Shown here: positions 40,500 to 49,015 of the stretch, piece after piece
How positions within the stretch are numbered: the stretch's first letter is position 1
How the letters are laid out: the number at the start of each line of letters is the position of its first letter
Source: Gordonia heveisoli
Lineage (GTDB): Bacteria; Actinomycetota; Actinomycetes; Mycobacteriales; Mycobacteriaceae
Length of the DNA stretch: 64,000 nucleotides
Direction of reading: 5' to 3'
Assembly: GCF_030315745.1 (NCBI RefSeq)
Contig: NZ_JASXSH010000004.1
Location: 1 to 64,000 of the forward strand
Translations under genes and position numbers: made by a program
The notes under the pieces: model-generated
Seen by the model: only the letters and a program-made list of their open reading frames with translations
Told to the model about the DNA's origin: nothing
Databases searched by the model: none

Positions 40500-40640
40500 T
40501 CCTCAAATTAGAGTTGGTCGGGTTCGACCGGTGAGACCGCCTTCGATGGTCGGCAAGAGGCAGAAATGACGAACGCCCCGGCACAGGAGGCACGGGGCGT
40601 AGAAATATGCGACCCGGCAACGGGCGCACATCAACTTTCC
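40500..40640 (-). promoter_or_regulatory. L10 (rplJL) leader with stable hairpin
   Basis: The minus-strand leader upstream of rplJ contains a hairpin of ACGCCCCG with CGGGGCGT at 40573-40600. This is the expected place for the L10-binding autoregulatory leader in which L10 with L7/L12 represses its own operon. I did not derive the full kink-turn structure. The stretch 40641-41097 has no recognisable gene and presumably holds the promoters of rplJ and of the divergent gene at 41098. Confidence 0.55.
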
Positions 40641-41097
40641 TCGTTCATCCTGCGTGGGCCGGCGAAACTTCGCACCTTAGTCCGGGTGTTACCCGGTGAC
40701 CGACGGTCTCTGGTTGAACCGATACGACACACGGTTGTGCATCACATCGCCGACAACGGTACGGCACGACCAGTGATTTCCCCAAATCGCCCCAGATCAG
40801 CTCCCCGCGAGGGCAAATCAGACGCCGACGTCGGCCATCGAGATGACAATTGCATCTCGCCGACCCCGCTGACCTGCGCATTGTCCGTAATACCCGAACT
40901 GCGACCCCCTGGTTAGCGATCCGATATGTCCGCTGAGTTACAGTTCATCGACGGCGAGGTGACCTAGACCACAATCAAGCAGTGGTCGGCAGGTTCCCTC
41001 GCCTCCGACAACGGGGTGGTGCTCGCCTCAAGGGATCTCGGGGATCCGGGATCGTCCGACACGCGGCGCGCGTTATCCCAGGCAGGGGTGATGCACC

Positions 41098-43131
41098 ATG
41101 ACGTACCAGTTGGACACGACACAGCAGACCGCCGCACAGCCGGCCGATGCCCGCACGCTTCGAACCCGGACCATCGGGTCGCCGCATTTCGGCACCCTCC
41201 CGCTCGGGGATCCGACCGGGGGCGCCGACGCCATTCGCTGGCGGGAGCAGGTCGACGGCGCGCAACTGTATCCGCGAGTCTCCATCGACCGGGGCGTCAG
41301 CCTGCAGATGAGTGACGGCGTCGTACTGCGGGCCACGGTCATCCGCCCCGCGAACCGATTCGGCCAGACCGTGTTCACCCCGTACCCGGCCATCGTCAAC
41401 ATCAACCCGTACAACCGCGCAGCCATCGACTTCCTCGATCAGACCCTGCACGCGCCGGTGCTCGGCAAGGTGTTGTCGCAGGCCTCGCGGTCCGTCGACG
41501 CGGCGGGCACCGCGCTCGAAGGTCTGACCACGCTCACCCAGACCCTGGCCGGCGGTGTCTTCGACGTCTTCGGCATCAACCGCAACCTGGTACGCAGCGG
41601 GTACGCGCAGGTCATCGTCGACGTACGCGGCACCGGTGCCAGTCACGGGAAGTGGGAGATCCTCGGACCGCGCGAACAGCAGGACTCGGTGGAGATCATC
41701 GACTGGGTCAGCGAGCAGGACTGGTGCAACGGTGTCGTCGGGCTCGCCGGCTGGTCATACTCGGCGATCAACTCACTACAGGCCGCCGACAAGGGCCATC
41801 CCGCGGTGGGTGCGGTGTTCGCGGTCGAAGGCTGCGACGACATCGTCCGCGACATCTACATCACCGGCGGTATGCCGTCGGCGTTCATCCCGGCGTGGCT
41901 GTCGGCGGTCAATCTGCTCAAGTGGGTCCCGAACCCGGCGAATGTGATCCGCGATCTGATCAACGGCAACGCGGCGAAGTGGGCGCTCGACCGCATCAAG
42001 TCCCCGGCAACCGAGATCCCGTCGCTGCTCTGGGGCTTCCTCACCGCCCGCGACGACCGCATCTTCGACGACCCCTACTTCGACGAACGCGATCCGCAGG
42101 TAGACCGGATCACCGCACCGACCTTCACCGTCGGCGCCTGGCACGATCTGTTCGGCCGCAGTGCCACCGGTGTCTACGAACGCCTGGACATGGAACCTGG
42201 CCGCAAACAGATGGTCGTCGGCGACGGCTACCACTTCGACGTCGGTTCCGGCTTCGGCGGCAGCTGCGCTCCCCCGCGTCTCGACGTCCTCGAACGTGCC
42301 TGGTTCGACCGCTGGCTCAAAGGCCATCGCAACGGTGTCGAGTTCTACGGGCCGGTGACCATGTTGCAGCAGGGCGGCGCCTGGACGTCGGGTCAGAGCT
42401 TCCCGCGCGCCGACGTCGCGCCGCGACGGCTCTACCTGACCGGACCGTCGTCGGGCAGCGCCGAGCACGCCGTCTACGACGGAACACTGAGTGCCGCACC
42501 GAATGTCGGGGTTTGCTCGCTCGATGTGCGCCCCGACCTTCGCGGGCTGCGCTCACGCGACATGTCACAGGTGACCGCAGGCGCGGCCATCGCCCTGGGC
42601 AGTTCGTTCAGCCGCGACGCCCGCTACCAGGAGGGCGGCGCACTCTGTTTCACCACCGAGCCGGTCGAGGTCGCCACCCCGCTCAGCGGGGCGATGAACC
42701 TGCGGCTCAACGTGGCCACCACCGCGCATGAGGCCATCTGGGCGGTCACGGTCAACGACGTCGCACCCGACGGATCGTCGACGGTGCTGACCAACGGCGC
42801 ACTGTCGGCGTCGAACCGGGCTCTCGACAAGTCCAAGTCGACCTACGCCAGCGACGGCAATCTACTTGGCGCACACCACTTCCTGTCACGTAAACGCAAG
42901 CTGGCCGTCCCCGCCGACGAGCCGGTGCGGATCGACGTCGACCTCGTCCCCACCGACGCCGTCCTGCAACCCGGACACCGCCTGCGTGTGGACGTCTACG
43001 CGGCGAGCTTCCCGCGCTACCTGACCGTCGTCCCCGACCTCATCAAAGCTCGCGGCCGTCAGCAGCGCCTGGTCCTCGACCCCGACCACCCCAGCTACCT
43101 GACCTTCCTGGCGGGTGACGGGATCGGCTGA
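41098..43131 (+). CDS. CocE/NonD family hydrolase (S15 peptidase/cocaine-esterase type)
   Basis: This 677-residue enzyme has the S15 alpha/beta hydrolase domain. YAQVIVDVRGTGASHGKW marks the conserved Arg-Gly-x-Gly turn, and VGLAGWSYSAINS is the nucleophile elbow. The acid and base (possibly D in DLFGRSATG and H in DGYHFDVG) follow. The C-terminal jelly-roll (PLSGAMNLRLNV, PGHRLRVDVYAASFPRY) completes the CocE architecture. There is no signal peptide. These enzymes hydrolyse esters or amide bonds such as cocaine, glutaryl-acylase or X-Pro substrates; the natural substrate here is unknown. Confidence 0.9.
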   Translation: MTYQLDTTQQTAAQPADARTLRTRTIGSPHFGTLPLGDPTGGADAIRWREQVDGAQLYPRVSIDRGVSLQMSDGVVLRATVIRPANRFGQTVFTPYPAIVNINPYNRAAIDFLDQTLHAPVLGKVLSQASRSVDAAGTALEGLTTLTQTLAGGVFDVFGINRNLVRSGYAQVIVDVRGTGASHGKWEILGPREQQDSVEIIDWVSEQDWCNGVVGLAGWSYSAINSLQAADKGHPAVGAVFAVEGCDDIVRDIYITGGMPSAFIPAWLSAVNLLKWVPNPANVIRDLINGNAAKWALDRIKSPATEIPSLLWGFLTARDDRIFDDPYFDERDPQVDRITAPTFTVGAWHDLFGRSATGVYERLDMEPGRKQMVVGDGYHFDVGSGFGGSCAPPRLDVLERAWFDRWLKGHRNGVEFYGPVTMLQQGGAWTSGQSFPRADVAPRRLYLTGPSSGSAEHAVYDGTLSAAPNVGVCSLDVRPDLRGLRSRDMSQVTAGAAIALGSSFSRDARYQEGGALCFTTEPVEVATPLSGAMNLRLNVATTAHEAIWAVTVNDVAPDGSSTVLTNGALSASNRALDKSKSTYASDGNLLGAHHFLSRKRKLAVPADEPVRIDVDLVPTDAVLQPGHRLRVDVYAASFPRYLTVVPDLIKARGRQQRLVLDPDHPSYLTFLAGDGIG

Positions 43132-43175
43132 ATCCCTCCGGCGCAAGGTGTTCAGGAGTGTCGACTGGCACCGAC

Positions 43176-43715
43176 CTAGTGCGGCCCATCCTCACCAGAA
43201 TGGCGAACGCACGGCGACGATGAGGTGATCTCGACCTGCGTTACCGAACCATCCGGGGACGGCGACACCGACATGCTGACCTGAAATCCGCGCGAATCCC
43301 GCAGGACGACGTCACGCGGGTCGTCACCATTGCGGGAGGCCGGCCGGGCCAGGACCTCAAATCCTCGTCCGGCCAGCGTCAGCACCGCATCCCGCCGTTG
43401 CTGAATCTGCTCATCGGTGACTCCAGAATGCCGACGCTGGACCTTGTACCACCACGGCGGACCCTGCGGCAACGCGGATGGAAACGCGGTGTCGCATCCG
43501 TATTCCTGCACCTTGGCGGTGTCCTGGGGTACCGATGCACTCCCCGGATCCACCGCATCGAGATTCTCGCTGATGATCGCGAGTACCTGTGCCTTCGGCA
43601 TCGACAACCCTTGATCATCATCATCGTCGGAAAACAATCCGCACCCACTCACCGCCAGCGCGACGACGAATCCGGCGACAATCGTCACTCGTCGCCGACC
43701 GCGCGCGGGGTTCAT
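43176..43715 (-). CDS. Lipoprotein, candidate immunity protein of type VII effector cassette 1
   Basis: The 179-residue protein has the signal TIVAGFVVALAVSGCGLFSDD with lipobox VSGC, so it is a surface lipoprotein. Acidic residues follow (DDDDD). The mature domain includes a Cys pair (YGCDTAF and SSPCVRHS) and WYKVQRRH. I recognise no named domain. Its ATG overlaps the stop of the DUF1023 hydrolase by 4 bases, so the two are translationally coupled. In polymorphic-toxin logic a lipoprotein directly after the effector is a plausible immunity protein, but there is no direct evidence. It could instead be a secretion or sensing partner. Confidence 0.8.
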   Translation of the reverse strand: MNPARGRRRVTIVAGFVVALAVSGCGLFSDDDDDQGLSMPKAQVLAIISENLDAVDPGSASVPQDTAKVQEYGCDTAFPSALPQGPPWWYKVQRRHSGVTDEQIQQRRDAVLTLAGRGFEVLARPASRNGDDPRDVVLRDSRGFQVSMSVSPSPDGSVTQVEITSSSPCVRHSGEDGPH

Positions 43716-45400
43716 CGCCCACCAGGTATGAGCAAGTCGTTTGGCATCGGCCCCGGGGCGAGAATCATCGGCGGCGGATCCGTGTTCTCCAGGCGGCTGT
43801 CGGGTGCGCGCCATACGTACGGGGTCGGCTCTTCCCCCTTGATGACCTTGACCATGTTCTGGAATGCGTCCGACTTGGGATCGTCCCAGTACTTGCCGTG
43901 TCCGTCTGAACCCCATACCAGCTTTCCTGGAAAGTCCTTGTTGTCCGCGCCGAAATATCCAGTGTCCATTCGCGTCACACCTGGCGCGGTGTCCGGATCG
44001 CCCCCGTGCTGGGTGGCCATGCCTTGGAAGTATTGAATCGGATCTCCGGGCGCAGTCATCGAATACCGCTCGACGTCCGGATTCGGGTTCGACCACGGCT
44101 GATCATCCAAGGTACCGATTCCCGCCGATGACGCATAGATCACGCGATCGGCATTGAGCCCCATCTGTTCTGCGGTACCGACGATCGATCCACCGTACGA
44201 GTGACCAAGGAAAGTCGTCTTCGCTTGCGGCGCAGTTGTGTCTAGCGTGCGGTCGAGTTCATGACCGAAGGCCACCAGATCTGGCGCCATTCGTTTAGCC
44301 ATCGTGGTGTCCATCGCATCGTTGTCGCTGAACGGGTCGACAAATGCGGAGACGCTGCCGCCATGCGGGAATTCTCCGTCCATGTACAAGATCACCGGAC
44401 CGCCGGAGCGATTCGCCAAGTTCCACGCCGCATTATGGTTGGACTGGCTACCATCGAGCGTGGAGTTCGTACCGGGTACGTAGACTGCGACGTTGCGGGT
44501 ATTCGGTCCGATCGCGCCGACAATTTCGATCATGTTGCCATGCGGAGTGTTCTCGAACGCCAAGAAGGTGCGCTCCACCATTCCATTGTCCGCACCATTT
44601 GGCCCAGAAAGAGGGTCCTCAATGGGTTCGAGCATCGCCTTCAACTGGTTGATGCGGCCTTCATTCCGCGGATACTTCTGCTCCTCATCAGCCAGCGCGG
44701 CGCGGATATTGACCTCATTGGCGTCGATCCGCACCGGGAATGGGACGCCGTCCATATTGCCCACTGCCTGCGGGTCGGCCTGCGCAAGCCTGCGCACCTG
44801 TTCAGGCGTCATCTCAGACAGCAGCGCGGCGCGCTCATCCGGGGTCATCGATCCCAAGCGCTTGACGAGTGCATCTGGGTCAATCTGACCGATTCCCGGA
44901 ACGTCGATGTCGGGTTGACCATCGATCATCGAGGCGAGATCGGAAACCAGACCCTCCAGTTTCGCGCCGTATGTCTCGTCAAGACGGGCAATCGTGTCCA
45001 ACCCACTGTTGATACGCACTTGGATGGTCAGCGCTTCATCAGTCTTCTCCGGATGCGAAACCTCAACATTTCCGGTGAGCTTAAATCCTCCCGCAATCGC
45101 GGAATTTGCTTCTCGCAGCACAAAATCTTTCGCATATTCCAGGTCTGTCGCCGCCTCTTGCAACTCATCACCTATTTGTGCGAAAACACTTCTGAGTTCG
45201 TTCACATGGTCGCTCTCCTGCTTTATCTTGGCATCTGCGGCATCATGTGTCCGACCAGTCCAGCTTCCAACCTTATTCATCGTCCGAACTGCATCGTCCA
45301 TCCAATAATCAAGCGTATCCGCGGTAAACAGCGTTTCGGTGGCCGCACTTACCAGAGTGCCGATGTCCCACGTCTTCAACTGCGCGATCGTCGGCCGCAT
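43712..45400 (-). CDS. DUF1023 alpha/beta hydrolase, putative type VII secreted effector
   Basis: This 562-residue protein has a long helical N-terminal region (1-165) resembling the LXG/WXG-like leader of secreted actinobacterial toxins. The linker MTPEQVRRLAQADPQAVGNM DGVP lies near 197-220. A DUF1023 alpha/beta hydrolase domain covers about 290-510. The triad can be placed at Ser401 in LGHSYGGS, Asp453 in APGDPIQYF and His501 in GSDGHGKYW. It would attack an ester, lipid or similar bond. It sits between an EspC-like protein and a lipoprotein, with overlaps of 1 and 4 bases. Neighbouring sequence looks less GC-rich than the core genes, which suggests transfer. Secretion and toxicity are inferred. 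Confidence 0.85.
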   Translation of the reverse strand: MRPTIAQLKTWDIGTLVSAATETLFTADTLDYWMDDAVRTMNKVGSWTGRTHDAADAKIKQESDHVNELRSVFAQIGDELQEAATDLEYAKDFVLREANSAIAGGFKLTGNVEVSHPEKTDEALTIQVRINSGLDTIARLDETYGAKLEGLVSDLASMIDGQPDIDVPGIGQIDPDALVKRLGSMTPDERAALLSEMTPEQVRRLAQADPQAVGNMDGVPFPVRIDANEVNIRAALADEEQKYPRNEGRINQLKAMLEPIEDPLSGPNGADNGMVERTFLAFENTPHGNMIEIVGAIGPNTRNVAVYVPGTNSTLDGSQSNHNAAWNLANRSGGPVILYMDGEFPHGGSVSAFVDPFSDNDAMDTTMAKRMAPDLVAFGHELDRTLDTTAPQAKTTFLGHSYGGSIVGTAEQMGLNADRVIYASSAGIGTLDDQPWSNPNPDVERYSMTAPGDPIQYFQGMATQHGGDPDTAPGVTRMDTGYFGADNKDFPGKLVWGSDGHGKYWDDPKSDAFQNMVKVIKGEEPTPYVWRAPDSRLENTDPPPMILAPGPMPNDLLIPGGR

Positions 45401-45807
45401 CAGCGCAGTCGCAGACTCTCGATGCCGCGCGCCGCGGCACCGTCGGCGTCGACGACCTTGGTGGTGAAGATGCGAATATTTGCGGCCAGTGCGTCGAGCC
45501 TGTCCGCCACCGACGCAATAGACTTCTTGGCCGGATCATGGCCGGCCACGGCGGCCGCGCCGATACGACTACCCGGCATCGAGACCTCAGAAAGCGTGAG
45601 GCACTCATACTGCCGAATAGCGGTGGCCTGCCCTTCCCACTCCCCTGCCATCGTGGTTACCGCTTCGGGCTGGATTCCGAAACGCTGAGGCTGTCCGGGC
45701 GGCACCTGCGTCGGAGTCGGCGGCGCCGGCGTCGGGGAGGTCGGTTCCGGCCTCGGCGCCCGCGGAGTAGGTGCCGAGGGTGTAGGAGTAACCGAAGGTG
45801 TAGTCAT
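45400..45807 (-). CDS. EspC-like (type VII secretion target) small protein, cassette 1
   Basis: The 135-residue protein has a Pro/Thr-rich N-terminal tail of about 40 residues (TPSAPTPRAPRPEPTSPTP), then a helical-hairpin domain starting FGIQPEAVTTMAGEWEG. It ends IRIFTTKVVDADGAAARGIESL. The last motif, with ADG and a following Gly-Ile, matches the EspC/DUF2580 family of type VII secretion targets. It probably pairs with the hydrolase encoded next (1-base overlap). The ATG follows GGGGGGAAC. The Pro-rich tail before the helical domain is unusual for this family. Confidence 0.75.
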   Translation of the reverse strand: MTTPSVTPTPSAPTPRAPRPEPTSPTPAPPTPTQVPPGQPQRFGIQPEAVTTMAGEWEGQATAIRQYECLTLSEVSMPGSRIGAAAVAGHDPAKKSIASVADRLDALAANIRIFTTKVVDADGAAARGIESLRLR

Positions 45808-45867
45808 GTTCCCCCCAGGAATGTCGATGACGCGAACCCGCAGCAGAGGTCGCCACTATCCGGGATA

Positions 45868-46010
45868 GTAGCCATGCCGAGCGCACCCATCAACGACTCA
45901 GCGCAGCAGTGTCCACCGCCCAACCGACCGTCCAGCCCGCGTGCGCCGGCCACCTCGTCCAGGTGATAGGCCGACTGACGCAGCACCACCAGTTCGTGTA
46001 GCTGGACACC
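45868..46010 (-). pseudogene. Decayed partial copy of the neighbouring TIGR04338 metallohydrolase
   Basis: The minus-strand reading VQLHELVVLRQSAYHLDEVAGA parallels RELVVLHELAHHLDDSGG of the intact gene next door. GGGHCCAESLMGALGM parallels the following HGPDFAETLIELTGLV. The catalytic HELAHH has become RQSAYH, so the metal site is lost, and there is no start for a complete protein. It occupies the spacer between effector cassette 1 and the intact gene and looks like the remnant of a duplicated or displaced copy. Confidence 0.6.
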
Positions 46011-46012
46011 AC

Positions 46013-46516
46013 TCACGACGACGGCCCGATTCCGCTGTCGCCGAAGATGACCCGGTACACGAACGCGGCCTCGGGACCGAGGACCAGGCCGGTCAACTCG
46101 ATGAGCGTCTCGGCGAAGTCGGGTCCATGTGGTCGGCCGCCAGAATCGTCGAGATGATGGGCCAGTTCGTGCAGCACCACCAATTCCCGTAGCGCCCACC
46201 GTCCCTGCGACGACTCCGGGATGGCGATCTCGGGTGTCTGCACGTCACGCCGGTAGTGAGCGGCCGTCTCCCCGCGCCGGGCGCGGACGAGCACCGGCAG
46301 GCTCGCCCGGTCGAACCGATCGATGACGTCAGGCAGGGCCAGCACCCTTGTGACGTAGTCGCGGACCGAGTCGACCGAGCCGAATCGCGCCTCGACGGGC
46401 AGCGTGAGGTCGGTGCCGGCCAACCGGACTGTCCGCGTCGTACCAGCGGTGTCGAACAACCGATGCACCATCCGCTCGGCGCCGTAGAGGCGGCTGCGCC
46501 CGACGTCGCGTGTCAT
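46013..46516 (-). CDS. TIGR04338-family putative zinc metallohydrolase
   Basis: This 167-residue protein has the gluzincin-like motif VVLHELAHHLDD (HExxH near residue 118) with a downstream GGRPHGPDFAETL that can supply a third ligand. It matches an actinobacterial family named only by number. The role is unknown; it may be a small intracellular peptidase. I chose the ATG at 46516 because the family-like sequence MTRDVGRSRLYGAERMV begins there; an upstream frame overlaps the divergent YihY gene. A broken relative lies immediately downstream. Confidence 0.85.
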   Translation of the reverse strand: MTRDVGRSRLYGAERMVHRLFDTAGTTRTVRLAGTDLTLPVEARFGSVDSVRDYVTRVLALPDVIDRFDRASLPVLVRARRGETAAHYRRDVQTPEIAIPESSQGRWALRELVVLHELAHHLDDSGGRPHGPDFAETLIELTGLVLGPEAAFVYRVIFGDSGIGPSS

Positions 46517-46626
46517 AGTCGTATCCTCTCGCACGCCGATCGAGGTGCTTGCCCTCGCGTCGGCGCCCATCTTCGGGGTGTGGGCGGCCATGATGGATCC
46601 CAGCACTCGACCCGAAAGGACCGCCG

Positions 46627-47619
46627 ATGTCCGCCGAACTCGATCCGTCCCCCGACCCGGAACCCGACACCGCCGGGTCGTCGCGGCCGGGTTCGAGGAT
46701 GTCGCGACTGACCGCGCGCGGTGAAGAGTGGGCGGTCGCGGCGCTGACCTGGGCTCGCAGAACGCCGGGCGCGGCTCTGGTCGTGCGGATCGCCACCGAC
46801 ATCGCGCGTGGCAATGTGACCGATCGCGCGATGACGCTCGCCGGGCAGGCGTTCACCTCGCTGCTGCCCATCGTCATCCTGCTGACCACACTGCCCGGCA
46901 AGGACGTCGTCGACGACGCACTTCACGGTCTGGGTATCAAGGAGAACGCCGGCATCGTCGCGCATTCGACGCCGGAGAGCTTTGGTGCCTTCGGGATCTT
47001 CGGTGCGCTGATGACGATCGCGGGCGCCACCTCGCTGGCCCGTGCGCTCGGCCGCATGTACGTCTCGATCTGGGGTGTCACCAAACTGCCGTTGCGCGGG
47101 TGGTGGCGGTGGGTGATCGTCATCTTCGTGATCCCGGTGGCCGCCACCGTGCAGGGCCTGGCGGCGGGGTTGCGGTCGATGTCGATCTTCGGGGTGCATA
47201 TCGAGGATCGCGGCCTCCTGGGCTTCGGGCTGGAGATCGGGGTCACGCTGATCGTCTGGTCGTTGTTGTGGACGGTGATCCCCCGGCTGCTCGTCTCGGC
47301 TCAGGTCCCCTGGCGGCTGCTGGCGATCAACGGGATCGCGACGGGCCTCTGCGTCACCGCCCTGCTGGTCGGCAGCCGCGTCGCCCTGCCCCGCATCCTG
47401 GAGAGCACCACCGATCATTTCGGCACGCTGGGCGTGGTCTTCGTCGCGATCAGCTGGCTGTTCTTCTTCGCCTGCATCCTCGTGGTCGTCACGCTGGTGA
47501 TCCATGCGATCGCCTCCGACGCCGGGTATCTCGGCCGGTGGGTCCGCCGCCATGCCGGGGTGCCCGTCCCCGCCGTGCGCGAGCAGTCGTCGCGCTGGTA
47601 CGACCAGCTACCCATCTGA
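46627..47619 (+). CDS. YihY/BrkB family membrane protein
   Basis: The 330-residue protein has six transmembrane helices of the YihY/BrkB (UPF0761) family. Characteristic pieces are NVTDRAMTLAGQAFTSLLPI, GAFGIFGALMTIAGATSLAR and LGVVFVAISWLFFFACILVV. The family was once called ribonuclease BN in error; its function is not settled. The ATG follows GAAAGGACCGCCG. It is divergent from the metallohydrolase and convergent with the DUF2786 gene. Confidence 0.9.
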   Translation: MSAELDPSPDPEPDTAGSSRPGSRMSRLTARGEEWAVAALTWARRTPGAALVVRIATDIARGNVTDRAMTLAGQAFTSLLPIVILLTTLPGKDVVDDALHGLGIKENAGIVAHSTPESFGAFGIFGALMTIAGATSLARALGRMYVSIWGVTKLPLRGWWRWVIVIFVIPVAATVQGLAAGLRSMSIFGVHIEDRGLLGFGLEIGVTLIVWSLLWTVIPRLLVSAQVPWRLLAINGIATGLCVTALLVGSRVALPRILESTTDHFGTLGVVFVAISWLFFFACILVVVTLVIHAIASDAGYLGRWVRRHAGVPVPAVREQSSRWYDQLPI

Positions 47620-47629
47620 CCGTGGCTCC

Positions 47630-48460
47630 TCAGGCCTCCAGCGCCCCACGCGGAGAACCGAATTCACGATCCGAACCGATCTTCGCCCGACGACCCGCCC
47701 GGTCCCCGGCTTGGCGTGCGGCCTCCGAATAGCCGGCCGTCGCACTCGACGGCCGCCAGGTGCCCCGCGCCGTCGACTCCGCGCGGTAGTAGTCGGCGAC
47801 CTCGATCTCCTTGTTGCGCAACGCGATGGCGGTCGAACTCGCGGACACGACTCCATCACGCTCGGCCGACATGGCCTCATCGCGCGCCTCGTCCCGCGCC
47901 TGCACAAGGCGCTTCCCGATCCGTTCGGCGAAAGCCGACTGGAAGTTCAGCCGCGCGGTGATCGGCGACAACGGTTTCTCTTCGATCACCCGCCGCGCAC
48001 GCCAGCCGCTGCCTCGTTTCACCACCCGGGCGAAGGTCTCCCCCTTGTATGCACCCGACCGCAGGTAGGCGTCGCTGGCGGCGACCATCTGCACGATCAG
48101 CGACGAGTACAGCGCCTGCGTCGCGTCGATGTCGTCGGCGTAACCGTAGGCGAGCACGAACGTCGAGTTTCCGGCAACGTCGACGGTCAGGTCGTTGGCA
48201 CGGCCGATCGCGACGAACAACTGCACATAAGTGCGGAGTCCGCGTTTACCCGGCTCCCCGATCGCGATCTGCCGGGACTGCGGCACCGTCGTGGTGCGGC
48301 CGGTCGGGTCATGGGCGCGAGCCACCGCGAGGTCGATCGCGGCGGCGGTGGCCAGCCGTTGGGCGGCGGCCATGAAGGTCTCCGCCTCGTGCGGGTTGTC
48401 GGTTCCCTCCGCCTGCCGCAGCAGCGCCGAGATCCGGGTCAGCAGCTTGTCATCGCGCAT
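47630..48460 (-). CDS. DUF2786 domain protein
   Basis: This is a 276-residue cytoplasmic protein with the DUF2786 N-terminal motif LLTRISALLRQAEGTDNPHE, then AETFMAAAQRLATAAAIDLA. The remainder is a mixed alpha/beta region with many Arg/Glu residues and ends in a basic tail. The function is unknown; in phages and plasmids DUF2786 proteins occur near DNA-processing genes. Nothing around it here points to a partner. It is convergent with YihY. Confidence 0.88.
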   Translation of the reverse strand: MRDDKLLTRISALLRQAEGTDNPHEAETFMAAAQRLATAAAIDLAVARAHDPTGRTTTVPQSRQIAIGEPGKRGLRTYVQLFVAIGRANDLTVDVAGNSTFVLAYGYADDIDATQALYSSLIVQMVAASDAYLRSGAYKGETFARVVKRGSGWRARRVIEEKPLSPITARLNFQSAFAERIGKRLVQARDEARDEAMSAERDGVVSASSTAIALRNKEIEVADYYRAESTARGTWRPSSATAGYSEAARQAGDRAGRRAKIGSDREFGSPRGALEA

Positions 48461-48501
48461 ATAGACGAGACTAGCCAGGCCCCGATCCGGTTCCCCGACA
48501 C

Positions 48502-48580
48502 GCCGGAGGCGTCGAAAAGTTCCAGCCGGAGGCGTCGAAAAGTTCCAGCCGGAGGCGTCGAAAAGTTCCAGCCGGAGGCG
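48502..48580. repeat. 23-bp tandem repeat between the DUF2786 and Excalibur genes
   Basis: GCCGGAGGCGTCGAAAAGTTCCA is repeated perfectly three times (48502-48524, 48525-48547, 48548-48570), with a fourth partial copy of 10 bases. It lies in a non-coding spacer. Likely a slippage-generated variable-number repeat. Confidence 0.95.
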
Positions 48581-48606
48581 CGTCGGCGATGAGCGGACCG
48601 CTCGGC

Positions 48607-48897
48607 TCAGTTCTGCTCGCAGGCGATGCCGTCGCCGTCGCGATCGCGGCTGGTGTTGGCGTTGTACAGATCGGCGTCGACGGTGAACTCGGTGACCGGG
48701 GTCCCCGACGTCGAGTCGACGGCTCCGGGTTTGCCGACGCCGTGCGGGTAGTCGGCGTTGAGCGCCTTACAGTTGGGGTACTTCGTCGCCGCGGTCGCGG
48801 GACCGGCACCCATAGCCGGACCGAGTATCGACAACGCCGCCCCGGTCAGCACCGCGGCCGCAGCCATCGTCGTCTTCACTGACATCTTCGAACCCAT
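48607..48897 (-). CDS. Secreted Excalibur calcium-binding-domain protein
   Basis: This 96-residue precursor has the signal AAAAVLTGAALSILGPAMGA with a probable cleavage after ATAA. The mature Excalibur domain has YPNCKALNADYPHGV (first Cys) and ends DRDGDGIACEQN, with the DxDxDG calcium-loop and second Cys. Excalibur domains often accompany surface nuclease or cell-wall proteins; alone its role is unknown. The ATG at 48897 was chosen; an internal ATG at 48885 is possible. Confidence 0.88.
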   Translation of the reverse strand: MGSKMSVKTTMAAAAVLTGAALSILGPAMGAGPATAATKYPNCKALNADYPHGVGKPGAVDSTSGTPVTEFTVDADLYNANTSRDRDGDGIACEQN

Positions 48898-49015
48898 CGC
48901 GTCGCCCTGTCTCGTACCCCCATGTGAGCCGAAGGCTAGCGGGCGCGACTTCTGCGCCGGTACCGATTCGGCAGGGTTCACCCGATCGGCGGACACCCCA
49001 GACCTGACGCTGCCC

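Noticed and set aside
43176-46516. Prophage or integrative element
   Set aside because: No integrase, phage structural or replication gene is visible, and no flanking direct repeat was found. The effector cassette is better explained as a small transferred module.
48502-48580. CRISPR-like array
   Set aside because: The 23-bp units are directly adjacent with no unique spacers, and no cas genes are present. It is a simple tandem repeat.
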